A stretch of 64,000 bases of DNA. It comes from an uncultured Psychroserpens sp. (GTDB lineage: Bacteria; Bacteroidota; Bacteroidia; Flavobacteriales; Flavobacteriaceae). This document shows, one piece after another, positions 43,473-52,046 of the stretch. Position 1 is the stretch's first letter, and every line of letters begins with the position of its first letter. The DNA lies in the NCBI RefSeq assembly GCF_947503375.1, contig NZ_CANNDQ010000009.1, positions 1 to 64,000 of the forward strand, read 5' to 3'. The position numbers and the translations under genes were made by a program. The notes beneath the pieces were generated by a model. That model did no database searches and was not told where the DNA came from. It saw nothing but the letters and a program-made list of their open reading frames with translations.

Positions 43473-44966
43473 CTATTTCCTATAAAATACATTTCCTTCA
43501 TAAACAGCTGCAACTGTACCTTCTTCATTTGAAATAAAAAGAATATCTCTGCCTCGGCTATCTCTGAATTCAACACGAATAGAATCGTCGCTTGTTGACG
43601 GACTAGCAATTGCTGTTGAAATTCCTAAATTTGCCTTTAAAGTATTCTTATAAGTTTCTATATGTAAGGTGCCTATATAAGGATTCACATAATCGCCTTC
43701 ATAATTTTTAAAATCATGCATCAAAGTCCATTGTCTTTTTGCTCGTTTTTCTTTATCCTTTGCAAAACCATTTTGAATTGATGTAACTCTATCTTTTACT
43801 TTATTGACATGATCAGAATAATCAGAGTCAATGTTAATGTTGCCTAAAAGTAAATTATAGGTGTATGACGCTAATAAGTTAGCTATATTATCGCCAAAAT
43901 GATTTTCATTAACTAATATGACAATACCAATTTTTTCTTCAGGTAAAAATGAAAAATGAGAAAAATAACCATCAAAGCCGCCGAAATGATAAATAGCTTT
44001 GTGTGTTTCAAATTTTGCGTTATTCCAACCAAGACCGTAACCTGTATCATTAAATATGGTTCCTTTTCGTTCATATGCTGAAATGCTTGTCTGTGCTTTG
44101 TCTATAATCGTTTTTGGTATGATTTGTTTTCCGTTTATCTCGCCATTGTTCATGTGTAATAGAAGCCATTGTTGTGCGTCTTCAATAGACATCATCATTC
44201 CTCCAGCTGCTTGAAAAGTTTGATCATTCTTTCTTGTTGATGCAATTCTTGGTAACCTGTCTTGATTTATAGCGGTATAAGGTTGAGCGATATCCCAGTT
44301 TTCTTTTTTTGCTTTTGATAAATAAGCTGTAGTATGTGATAATTTCAATGGACTGAATATCTTTTTTTCTAGTAGATCTTTCCAATAATAACCATATTCT
44401 TCAGATAAGATCAAGTCTAAAAGGTTGTAACCAAAATTATCGTAGCGATATGATTTGTTGTTTTCTAGAGATCTCGTCTTATCTTCGAGAATTCGAATAA
44501 GATCATCTTTGGTATAATCACCAATACTAGCAAATTGCCATGTGTAATAATTATTGTAGATGCCACTTGTATGCGATAATAAATCTGTGATAGTAATATT
44601 CTGAAACAAAGAATTGTTCTTAAAATTTTTAATTGGTGCAAATTCTGTTATGGGTCTATCTAGGTCTAGTAGACCGTCATGCTCTAATTGTGCAGCGAGC
44701 AATCCAACAAAAGATTTTGTTACTGATGCAATGTAATATGAAGATTGAGTGGTAGCTTGTATTGAGTCTTCAAAATTTGAATATCCATAAGATTTAATAA
44801 AGAAAGGTTTATTATCTTTAATTACTGCTATTGACAAGCTAGGTATTTCTTTAAATTCTAAAAAATTTTTGCTTATAAAGTTATCAATGGCTTGAATTTG
44901 CTCATCTTGAGCCTGTACTATAGTGATGGCAAGTAATAATGCGATAAGTATCCCTTTTAATTTCAT
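43473..44966 (-). CDS. Serine hydrolase, class C beta-lactamase fold, exported
   Basis: 497 residues with a signal peptide (about 1-20, ending VQAQ). Catalytic motifs: S81-V-T-K84, Y175-D-N177, and H327-F-G-G330 in place of HTG. The last 120 residues form a lipocalin-like beta extension frequent in flavobacterial members. The substrate is unknown; esterase or D-aminopeptidase activity is the family expectation. The AraC-type gene (45038-45802) lies 71 bp upstream on the same strand and is probably its regulator, repeating the arrangement at 24.0-26.7 kb. Confidence 0.87.
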   Translation of the reverse strand: MKLKGILIALLLAITIVQAQDEQIQAIDNFISKNFLEFKEIPSLSIAVIKDNKPFFIKSYGYSNFEDSIQATTQSSYYIASVTKSFVGLLAAQLEHDGLLDLDRPITEFAPIKNFKNNSLFQNITITDLLSHTSGIYNNYYTWQFASIGDYTKDDLIRILEDKTRSLENNKSYRYDNFGYNLLDLILSEEYGYYWKDLLEKKIFSPLKLSHTTAYLSKAKKENWDIAQPYTAINQDRLPRIASTRKNDQTFQAAGGMMMSIEDAQQWLLLHMNNGEINGKQIIPKTIIDKAQTSISAYERKGTIFNDTGYGLGWNNAKFETHKAIYHFGGFDGYFSHFSFLPEEKIGIVILVNENHFGDNIANLLASYTYNLLLGNINIDSDYSDHVNKVKDRVTSIQNGFAKDKEKRAKRQWTLMHDFKNYEGDYVNPYIGTLHIETYKNTLKANLGISTAIASPSTSDDSIRVEFRDSRGRDILFISNEEGTVAAVYEGNVFYRK

Positions 44967-45037
44967 AATTACATTTTGATTAATGACTAAAACGCAATAA
45001 ACAACATGTAATGTTTAAAATATTGAACAAATGAAAC

Positions 45038-45802
45038 CTATTGAATCAATTTTTTGAAGTGTCTTGGTGTTAAATTTGTTTCGCTTTTAAAATTTCTGTT
45101 TAAATGGCTTTGATCACAATAGCCATTCTCTAATGCAACTTGAGCTAAAGGTGTTTCATTTTGAAACATAGTGGCCATTGAGCCGTTTACTCTTAAAGTC
45201 TTTAAGTACGATTTTATAGATTGTCCAAAGTGTTTTTTGAATATTTTGGTTAAATAAACAGGATGAACATTGAAAGCCTTAGCTAAATCTTTACTTTTAA
45301 TGACTTCATTGTAGGATGTATCTAAAATTGTTTTTACTTCTCGAATCCATTGTGGTGGCTTATTTTGTTTAGTATGCGCTTTTTGATGTTTAAAATGACC
45401 TAGAAAACCATTTAGAGTTTCATAATATTCTTTTTCAGTTTTATTGAGTATCAGTGATTGAAGGAAATGGTTGCAGTTGCCACTGTTGATCCAGTTCCAT
45501 TCAGTTAGCATATCAGGATGATGTATCTTATTGTGATTTTCTTCTTTTAAATAGATAGAAATGATAGCACAATCATTTGAAAATAAATTATTGTGAATTG
45601 TTTTGCGAGGTTTGATGACCATGTTTGCAATGCCTCCAATAGCAGTTTTGCTGTCTACGGTCTCATGAATAGATCCACTCAAAATCATACTTATTGCAGT
45701 TTCGTTATGATGATGTGGTTGCATTATCACGCCTTCTTTGTAAAGGGTTCTCGTAATATCAATAAATGGGTTTGAAAAAAAATACTTCCGATTGATTTCC
45801 AT
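45038..45802 (-). CDS. AraC-family regulator with cupin sensor domain
   Basis: 254 residues. The N-terminal half is cupin-like with a histidine-rich strand (PHHHNETAISMILSG, about 28-42), a likely ligand or metal pocket. The C-terminal 100 residues are the AraC double helix-turn-helix (IKSKDLAKAFNVHPVYLTKIFKKHFG; end SHLNRNFKSETNLTPRHFKK). Cytosolic activator or repressor. It is immediately upstream of a secreted serine hydrolase gene, 71 bp away on the same strand, the most likely target; autoregulation is common in this family. Confidence 0.87.
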   Translation of the reverse strand: MEINRKYFFSNPFIDITRTLYKEGVIMQPHHHNETAISMILSGSIHETVDSKTAIGGIANMVIKPRKTIHNNLFSNDCAIISIYLKEENHNKIHHPDMLTEWNWINSGNCNHFLQSLILNKTEKEYYETLNGFLGHFKHQKAHTKQNKPPQWIREVKTILDTSYNEVIKSKDLAKAFNVHPVYLTKIFKKHFGQSIKSYLKTLRVNGSMATMFQNETPLAQVALENGYCDQSHLNRNFKSETNLTPRHFKKLIQ

Positions 45803-45980
45803 AAACGTCTGTTAATTGTATTGAATTCTCTTTTCTAAAAATACAATATTGTTGATACTTGGTAAGCTAATCTTAAAAAATAGTTAATTAACAGTAAATC
45901 GAAGCTTTTTAACGAAATGCTAACAACTGTTACTTTAAATCCTATCTAACTTGTGGTTAACAAACTAACAATCAATCACA

Positions 45981-47072
45981 ATGAAAAATTACAATCCTAT
46001 CAAATTTTTGATGTGCTTATGTCTATTAGTATCATTTAGCACAAATGCACAATTAAATGCACCACGAGGAAGCCAACAGGCTACGGTTTCTCAGCGCGTA
46101 GGTGTATCTGACGTAACCATTACTTACGCTAGACCAAGCGTAAATAATCGTGAAATATGGGGAAAACTTGTTCCTTATGGTATGAATAATTTTGGCTTTG
46201 GATCAGCTACTGCTGCACCATGGCGAGCTGGTGCTAATGAAAATACGATTATTACATTTTCTCACGATGCCACAGTAGAAGGAAAACCTATTGAGGCTGG
46301 AACTTACGGTTTGCACATAGAAGTAAAACCAGATAATAAAGCAACACTTATTTTATCGCATGATGCAGATGCTTGGGGTAGTTTCTTTTATGATGAGAGT
46401 AAAGATGCTTTACGAGCAGATATTACAACAAGAGTCGTGCCTCATCATGAATTATTAACTTTTGAATTCAATGAAGTTTCTGCTAATTCTACTACGGCTT
46501 CACTTGCTTGGGAGAAAAAAGCATTTCCGTTTTCTATTGCGTTTAACGTTACAGATATCGTGCTTAGTGATTTCAGGAGTAAATCAAAAGGTCAGACAGG
46601 TTTTCAGCGTCAAAATTGGGAACAAGCTGCAAATTATGCACTTAACAATGGAGGTGATTTGAATGAGGCTTTAGGTTGGGTTAACAATGCAATTTCTGGA
46701 CAGTTTTACAGTCAGAAAACGTTTAATAATTTGGCTATCAAAGCGCAAATCCTCAATAAAATGGGAAATAAAGATGCGTTTGCTAGCACTACTGATGAAG
46801 CAGCTTCTTTAGCTAATGCAAATCAATTAAATGCCTTAGGGTATCAAATGCTAGGCATTAAAGACTACGATAGAGCGCTCACTTATTTTAAGAAAGCAGC
46901 TAAGTTAGATCCAGATAATCCTAATGTATATGATAGTTTAGGTGAGGCATATAAAACCATGGGTAATAAAAAAGAAGCTATAAAATTATTTAAAAAATCA
47001 TTATCAATGAATCCACCAGCAAATGTTAAAGCTAACTCAGAGAAGCATTTAAAAGAGTTGGGAGCAATGTAA
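45981..47072 (+). CDS. DUF2911 exported protein with TPR repeats
   Basis: 363 residues with a signal peptide (about 1-24, ending TNAQ). The first part (NAPRGSQQATVSQRVGVSD, YARPSVNNREIWGKLVPYG, GANENTIITFSHDA, GTYGLHI) is the DUF2911 family of periplasmic beta-sandwich proteins in Bacteroidota. Residues about 270-355 carry two TPR units (LGYQMLGIKDYDRALTYFKKAAKLD; VYDSLGEAYKTMGNKKEAIKLFKKS), suggesting a protein-protein contact. Function unknown. A strong terminator hairpin follows at 47138. Confidence 0.85.
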   Translation: MKNYNPIKFLMCLCLLVSFSTNAQLNAPRGSQQATVSQRVGVSDVTITYARPSVNNREIWGKLVPYGMNNFGFGSATAAPWRAGANENTIITFSHDATVEGKPIEAGTYGLHIEVKPDNKATLILSHDADAWGSFFYDESKDALRADITTRVVPHHELLTFEFNEVSANSTTASLAWEKKAFPFSIAFNVTDIVLSDFRSKSKGQTGFQRQNWEQAANYALNNGGDLNEALGWVNNAISGQFYSQKTFNNLAIKAQILNKMGNKDAFASTTDEAASLANANQLNALGYQMLGIKDYDRALTYFKKAAKLDPDNPNVYDSLGEAYKTMGNKKEAIKLFKKSLSMNPPANVKANSEKHLKELGAM

Positions 47073-47137
47073 TATGATTTTAAATTCATCAATCAATCAA
47101 ACAGATCACATCAATTAAAAAACGTACAGTTATGTTT

Positions 47138-47167
47138 AAGCCTAATGATATAATTAGGCTTTTTTTG
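47138..47167 (+). terminator. Intrinsic terminator after the DUF2911 gene
   Basis: AAGCCTAAT (47138-47146), loop GATATA, ATTAGGCTT (47153-47161), then TTTTT. A classical terminator. Confidence 0.88.
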
Positions 47168-47238
47168 TAAATTTTTTTAACTAGAATTTAACGCAGCTAA
47201 ACAGTAATAAATTTAAGTTTGTTATAAATCAAATTCAT

Positions 47239-48081
47239 TTGTACTTCCAAAAACACATACCTAGTCCTTTGTTTTCAAGATATATAGATTGTTATTTTAC
47301 AATGGATATGAGTCTAATAGATACGTGTGTCAAGGATCTAGTTATACCAGATGGAACTTTTGGTCTCATTTTTATAGAAAATGAAGAATCTATAGGAAGA
47401 AGTATGAGTACATCTACTTCGAGTTTACCATTGAAACAGGCTTCAATTTTTGGACAAAAGACACATGCAATCAATTATGAGATTAATTCAATAAACTCTC
47501 AAGCGTTCGGACTAAAAATCAAGCCTAGTGGTATTTCTTTATTTACCAAAGATACTTCTGCTTTGCAAAACGCCTACACAAGTATTGATACCTTAAGTGA
47601 TGTAGAATTATTAGAAGTAGAATCTAAAATTCTTGAAGCAACTACTGTTTATGAAAAAATAAAACTTATAGAACTCTACATGTCAAGAAAGCTCAGCAGT
47701 ATTGAATTAAATGATGATTTTAAGTTGATGGAATCAGTTATAAATTACATCTACTTGAAAAAGGGAAACATTAGGTTTGACCAGCTGGCAGTAGATTTTG
47801 GGTTAAATTATAAGAAAATGGAGCGTTTGTTTATGAAGTTTATTGGTTTAACACCTAAAGTGTACATCAGGATTATACGATTTAATGCCTGTATTTCTTC
47901 ACGAATGATAAATCATTCTGACAGCTTAACACAATTAGCTTACGAGAATGGATTTTTTGATCAATCACATTTTATAAGAGAATTTAAGCAATTCACGTCG
48001 TTAACACCAAAACAATTCTTTGACAAGAATAGAAGTTATTCTGAAGTTGAAAATTTAAATATTATCAATAGTCGTTGGTGA
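47239..48081 (+). CDS. AraC-family regulator (TTG start)
   Basis: 280 residues if it starts at the TTG at 47239; no in-frame ATG exists upstream before the stop at 47182. The N-terminal motif IPSPLFSRYIDCYFTMD is typical of the first residues of this AraC branch, which supports the TTG. A sensor-like domain (about 1-140, with SFGLKIKPSG-like contact strand) precedes the HTH region (about 165-265, LNYKKMERLFMKFIGLTPKVYI and LAYENGFFDQSHFIREFKQFTSLTPKQF). It lies 82 bp upstream of an M28 peptidase gene on the same strand, the probable target. Confidence 0.83.
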   Translation: MYFQKHIPSPLFSRYIDCYFTMDMSLIDTCVKDLVIPDGTFGLIFIENEESIGRSMSTSTSSLPLKQASIFGQKTHAINYEINSINSQAFGLKIKPSGISLFTKDTSALQNAYTSIDTLSDVELLEVESKILEATTVYEKIKLIELYMSRKLSSIELNDDFKLMESVINYIYLKKGNIRFDQLAVDFGLNYKKMERLFMKFIGLTPKVYIRIIRFNACISSRMINHSDSLTQLAYENGFFDQSHFIREFKQFTSLTPKQFFDKNRSYSEVENLNIINSRW

Positions 48082-48163
48082 GAGATTTGTAATGTCTAAA
48101 AATTACAATTTTCAAATTTTTACTTCATGTATGTTTGATTTTTAAATTGAAACTACATCTATA

Positions 48164-49807
48164 ATGAAGCGATTATCACCACACTATTTATTTTTTCTAC
48201 TGGTAACTATTTCTTGTAGTGCGCAAATTGAAGCACCAGAAACTTTAATCAAAGAAAACAATATAAAGGCACATATTAAAACATTAGCTTCTGATGATTT
48301 TTTAGGCAGAAAGCCTGGTACAAAAGGTGAGCAGAAAACCATACAGTATATCAAATCACAATTAGTGGCGTCAGATGTGCTTCCTGCAAATAATGGAAGT
48401 TATTTTCAAGAGTTTAAAATTCAAAAGGTAAAATTTTCCGAGAGTAGCCCAATGGTGATTCATTCAAAGAATAATAAACGAACTTACGCTTTTGAAAAAG
48501 ATTTTTATGCAAAAACATCTTATAAGCTAAATCAAACGGTAGAAGTTAAAGCAGCAGAAATGGTATTTATTGGCTTTGGTATTGTTGCGCCAGAATATAA
48601 TTGGAACGACTATAAAGACATAGATGTCAAAGGTAAGATAGTAGTTGTATTATTTAGTGACCCTGGCTATCACTCTAAAGACCCTGAACTTTTCAACGGA
48701 GAGCAGCCAACATATTACGCAGGAATACGTCATAAGAAGCGAGAAGCTGCAAAACATGGTGCAGCAGGATTAATTATGATTCATGATGATGCGATCAACT
48801 GGGATGCGGTAAAAGATGAGTCAGAGGCGCCTATCTTTATAGAGGGGCAGCCTCAATTAGCTTCAGATGGATTAAAATTTTCTGGACTAATTTCCAAAGC
48901 TTTAATGAATGACTTAATTACTGATTCTGATTATAAAATTGATTATGTGAAAAGTGCGCTAGCAAAAGATTTTTCTGCTTTGCCATTACAAAGCAAACTA
49001 TCAATCTCTTTGAGTGCTACATACGAAGATTTAGTTAGTACAAATAATGTTGTAGGTATCGTGAAAGGAGCAAAGCGACCTGATGAATATGTTCTATATA
49101 CAGCGCATTGGGATCATGTTGGTACTAGAGCTCCAAATATGGGTAAAGATTCAATTTTTAATGGTGCAATTGATAATGCTTCGGGTACCGCTATGCAACT
49201 AGAGGTAGCAAAAGCATTTTCTAAAATGAAAAAACGACCAGAACGGTCAGTGATTTTTCTGTTTACTTCTGCTGAAGAAATGGGTTTGTTGGGTGCTGAA
49301 TACTATGCACATAATCCTTTATATCCTTTAAATAAAACGGCTTGTGTTATAAATGCTGATGCGAGTTTTGCGGTAGAGAAAATGCGAATGGTGATCAATG
49401 TAATTGAAAGTCATACAGAAATGGACGTGCTAGTAAATAAAGCAGCTTCAAAACTTGGCAGAGAAATTGTTAAAACTGAAGGAGAGGAGCTCCCAGGAAA
49501 TGTATTTCAAAGGTCTGATCATTATCCGTTTGTTAAAAAGGGAGTTCCAGCGGTTTGGAATGTTGGAAATTTTGAGCCTTTAAATGGAGATAAAAAAGAG
49601 GAAGAGAAAATAGCAGCATATATGCAGCATTATCATCAAGTGACTGATGAGTATTATGAAGGGTTTAATGCTGCAAATATTACTTTTGATGCTCAGCTTA
49701 ATCTACTCACAGGCATCGAAATTGCTAACTCTACTGAATGGCCAAACTGGAATGAAGGTTCAGCATACAAATCAATCCGAGATAAAAGTATTAATGACTC
49801 AAATTAA
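48164..49807 (+). CDS. M28 family zinc peptidase with PA domain, exported
   Basis: 547 residues with a signal sequence (about 1-20; the cysteine C18 may be lipidated, but the lipobox is weak). A PA domain lies at about 110-270 (FIGFGIVAPEYNWNDYKDIDVKGKIVVVLF region). The M28 core has zinc ligands in YTAHWDHVGT, GAIDNASG, TSAEEMGLLG, INADASF and the QHYHQVTDEY histidine. It is an exopeptidase of the periplasm or surface. It resembles the 528-residue enzyme at 8919 in layout but is divergent in sequence. The AraC gene just upstream may control it. Confidence 0.89.
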   Translation: MKRLSPHYLFFLLVTISCSAQIEAPETLIKENNIKAHIKTLASDDFLGRKPGTKGEQKTIQYIKSQLVASDVLPANNGSYFQEFKIQKVKFSESSPMVIHSKNNKRTYAFEKDFYAKTSYKLNQTVEVKAAEMVFIGFGIVAPEYNWNDYKDIDVKGKIVVVLFSDPGYHSKDPELFNGEQPTYYAGIRHKKREAAKHGAAGLIMIHDDAINWDAVKDESEAPIFIEGQPQLASDGLKFSGLISKALMNDLITDSDYKIDYVKSALAKDFSALPLQSKLSISLSATYEDLVSTNNVVGIVKGAKRPDEYVLYTAHWDHVGTRAPNMGKDSIFNGAIDNASGTAMQLEVAKAFSKMKKRPERSVIFLFTSAEEMGLLGAEYYAHNPLYPLNKTACVINADASFAVEKMRMVINVIESHTEMDVLVNKAASKLGREIVKTEGEELPGNVFQRSDHYPFVKKGVPAVWNVGNFEPLNGDKKEEEKIAAYMQHYHQVTDEYYEGFNAANITFDAQLNLLTGIEIANSTEWPNWNEGSAYKSIRDKSINDSN

Positions 49808-49840
49808 ATTCTATACGCTATGTTCTTAATAGTTTTGTTG

Positions 49841-51943
49841 TCAGGATATATAATTCCAAATGTTCTTGTACTTGCCGAGTTGTCTATATGTGTTTAAGAT
49901 GGTTTTGTGCTCTGGCTGTGCTAGTGAAGGGTCTTTATTCAAGATATGTTTCGCATAAAAACGAGCACTTTGCAAAATGTCTTTATCCTTAACGATATTA
50001 GCAATTTTGAGATTTAGTACACCGCTTTGCTGTGTTCCCATAATATCACCAGGACCACGAAGTTTTAAATCTACTTCAGCGATTTCAAAACCATCGCTTG
50101 TTCTAGTCATGGTCTCTAATCGTGTTTTACTGTCTTGAGATAATTTGTGTCCAGTCATTAGTATACAATAGCTTTGTTCTGCACCACGACCTACGCGCCC
50201 TCTTAGTTGATGTAATTGAGATAAACCAAAACGTTCAGCGCTTTCAATAATCATAACTGATGCATTTGGTACATTTACACCAACTTCTATTACAGTTGTA
50301 GCTACCATGATTTGTGTTTCGCCTTTTACAAAGCGTTGCATTTCATAATCTTTATCTTTTGGTTTCATTTTTCCATGAACAATAGAAATTTGATATTTTG
50401 GTTGTGGAAAATCTCTTACAATGCTTTCATAACCATCCATTAAATCTTTGTAATCTAATTTTTCACTTTCTTGAATTAAAGGATAGACAATATAGACTTG
50501 CCTGCCTTTGTCAATTTCGTCACGAATGAACCGCAATACTCTGAGTCTATTTTTATCATATCTATGTACAGTTTTTATGGCTTGTCTTCCTGGTGGTAAC
50601 TCGTCAATAATTGAAATATCTAAATCGCCATAAACAGACATAGCTAACGTTCTTGGGATTGGAGTTGCAGTCATAACTAAAATGTGAGGAGGAGAAGTGT
50701 TTTTTTTCCATAATTTTGAACGTTGAGCAACTCCAAATCGGTGTTGTTCGTCAATTATTGCTAGCCCCAAATTTTTAAATTTCACCTTGTCTTCTAGTAA
50801 TGCATGTGTACCAATTAATATCTGTAGCTTGCCATTTTCGAGAGATTCATGAATTTCTCTTCTTTCTAAAGTGTTACTTGAACCAGTAAGTATTTTTATA
50901 CTGATATTTAAGCTTTTAGATAAATTAATTAATCCTTGATAGTGTTGGGCTGACAAAATTTCAGTTGGCGCCATTAAGCAAGCTTGAAATCCATTGTCAA
51001 GTGCCATCAACATTGACATGAAGGCGACTATTGTTTTTCCAGACCCAACATCTCCTTGCAATAGGCGATTCATTTGTGCATTACTACCTAGGTCTTGTCT
51101 AATTTCTTTAAGAACTCGTTTTTGCGCATTGGTTAAATTAAAGGGCAAATGACTTTTGTAAAAGCTATTGAAATAATGTCCTACAGTCTCAAAAGGAAAT
51201 CCTTTTATTTTAGATTTATGAATAAGATTTTTTAAAATTAATTGAAGCTGAATGTAAAATAATTCTTCAAATTTCAGTCTAAATTCTGCACGTGTTAAGA
51301 GCTCTTGATTTTTTGGAAAATGTATGTTAAACAGTGCATCGCTTTTTGATATCAATTTGAGTTCAGAAATTAAATGATTAGGCAGTGTTTCTGTAAAACG
51401 GCCTTTGGTTTCTAAAAACAAGTTTTGCATAATTTTACTCATTACACGATTTGTAATGCCTTTATTAGCTAGTTTTTCTGTTGATGGATATACAGCTTGC
51501 ATTGAAGAGCGTAAGTTCTGCTCGTGCGTTTTTAGCGGTTCAAGTTCGGGGTGTGGCATATTAAAAACGCCATTAAACCAATTTGTTTTACCAAAAATAA
51601 CATAGGGTGTATTAAGTTTAATACTATCTCTAACCCATTTTTGACCACGAAACCAAACCAATTCTATACGACCAGTATCATCTTCGAAGGTCGCAACAAG
51701 ACGCTTTCCTCTTTTCTGAGCTACATCTTTAAAGCCAGTAATTTTTCCAATTATTTGTACTTCAGCACTATTACGCTGTAATTGGTTGATTTTGTAATAC
51801 GTGGTTCGGTCTATGTGTCGATTTGGAAAAAGATTAATTAGATCCTGATACGTTCGGATTTGTAACTCATTACGCAACAAATCAGCACGATTAGGGCCAA
51901 CACCTTTAAGGTAGTCAATTGGAGTTTGAAGATTGATACTCAT
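49841..51943 (-). CDS. recG: ATP-dependent DNA helicase RecG
   Basis: 700 residues. N-terminal wedge domain with OB-fold (LKGVGPNRADLLRNELQIRTYQDLINLFP near the start; DDTGRIELVWFRGQKW), then a superfamily 2 motor with GDVGSGKTIVAFMSM (Walker A), DEQHRFG (motif II), MTATPIPRTL and QLRGRVGRG. It reverses stalled replication forks and branch-migrates recombination junctions. Housekeeping, stands alone, convergent with the M28 gene. Confidence 0.95.
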   Translation of the reverse strand: MSINLQTPIDYLKGVGPNRADLLRNELQIRTYQDLINLFPNRHIDRTTYYKINQLQRNSAEVQIIGKITGFKDVAQKRGKRLVATFEDDTGRIELVWFRGQKWVRDSIKLNTPYVIFGKTNWFNGVFNMPHPELEPLKTHEQNLRSSMQAVYPSTEKLANKGITNRVMSKIMQNLFLETKGRFTETLPNHLISELKLISKSDALFNIHFPKNQELLTRAEFRLKFEELFYIQLQLILKNLIHKSKIKGFPFETVGHYFNSFYKSHLPFNLTNAQKRVLKEIRQDLGSNAQMNRLLQGDVGSGKTIVAFMSMLMALDNGFQACLMAPTEILSAQHYQGLINLSKSLNISIKILTGSSNTLERREIHESLENGKLQILIGTHALLEDKVKFKNLGLAIIDEQHRFGVAQRSKLWKKNTSPPHILVMTATPIPRTLAMSVYGDLDISIIDELPPGRQAIKTVHRYDKNRLRVLRFIRDEIDKGRQVYIVYPLIQESEKLDYKDLMDGYESIVRDFPQPKYQISIVHGKMKPKDKDYEMQRFVKGETQIMVATTVIEVGVNVPNASVMIIESAERFGLSQLHQLRGRVGRGAEQSYCILMTGHKLSQDSKTRLETMTRTSDGFEIAEVDLKLRGPGDIMGTQQSGVLNLKIANIVKDKDILQSARFYAKHILNKDPSLAQPEHKTILNTYRQLGKYKNIWNYIS

Positions 51944-52046
51944 TAGTTCAAAATTATCACTTTTTTCTAATGTTTTTGAGTCAATTTTATTTTTTCAGAA
52001 TTAATATCATATATAATCTATATATTGTAAAAAAATCATTCAACTT

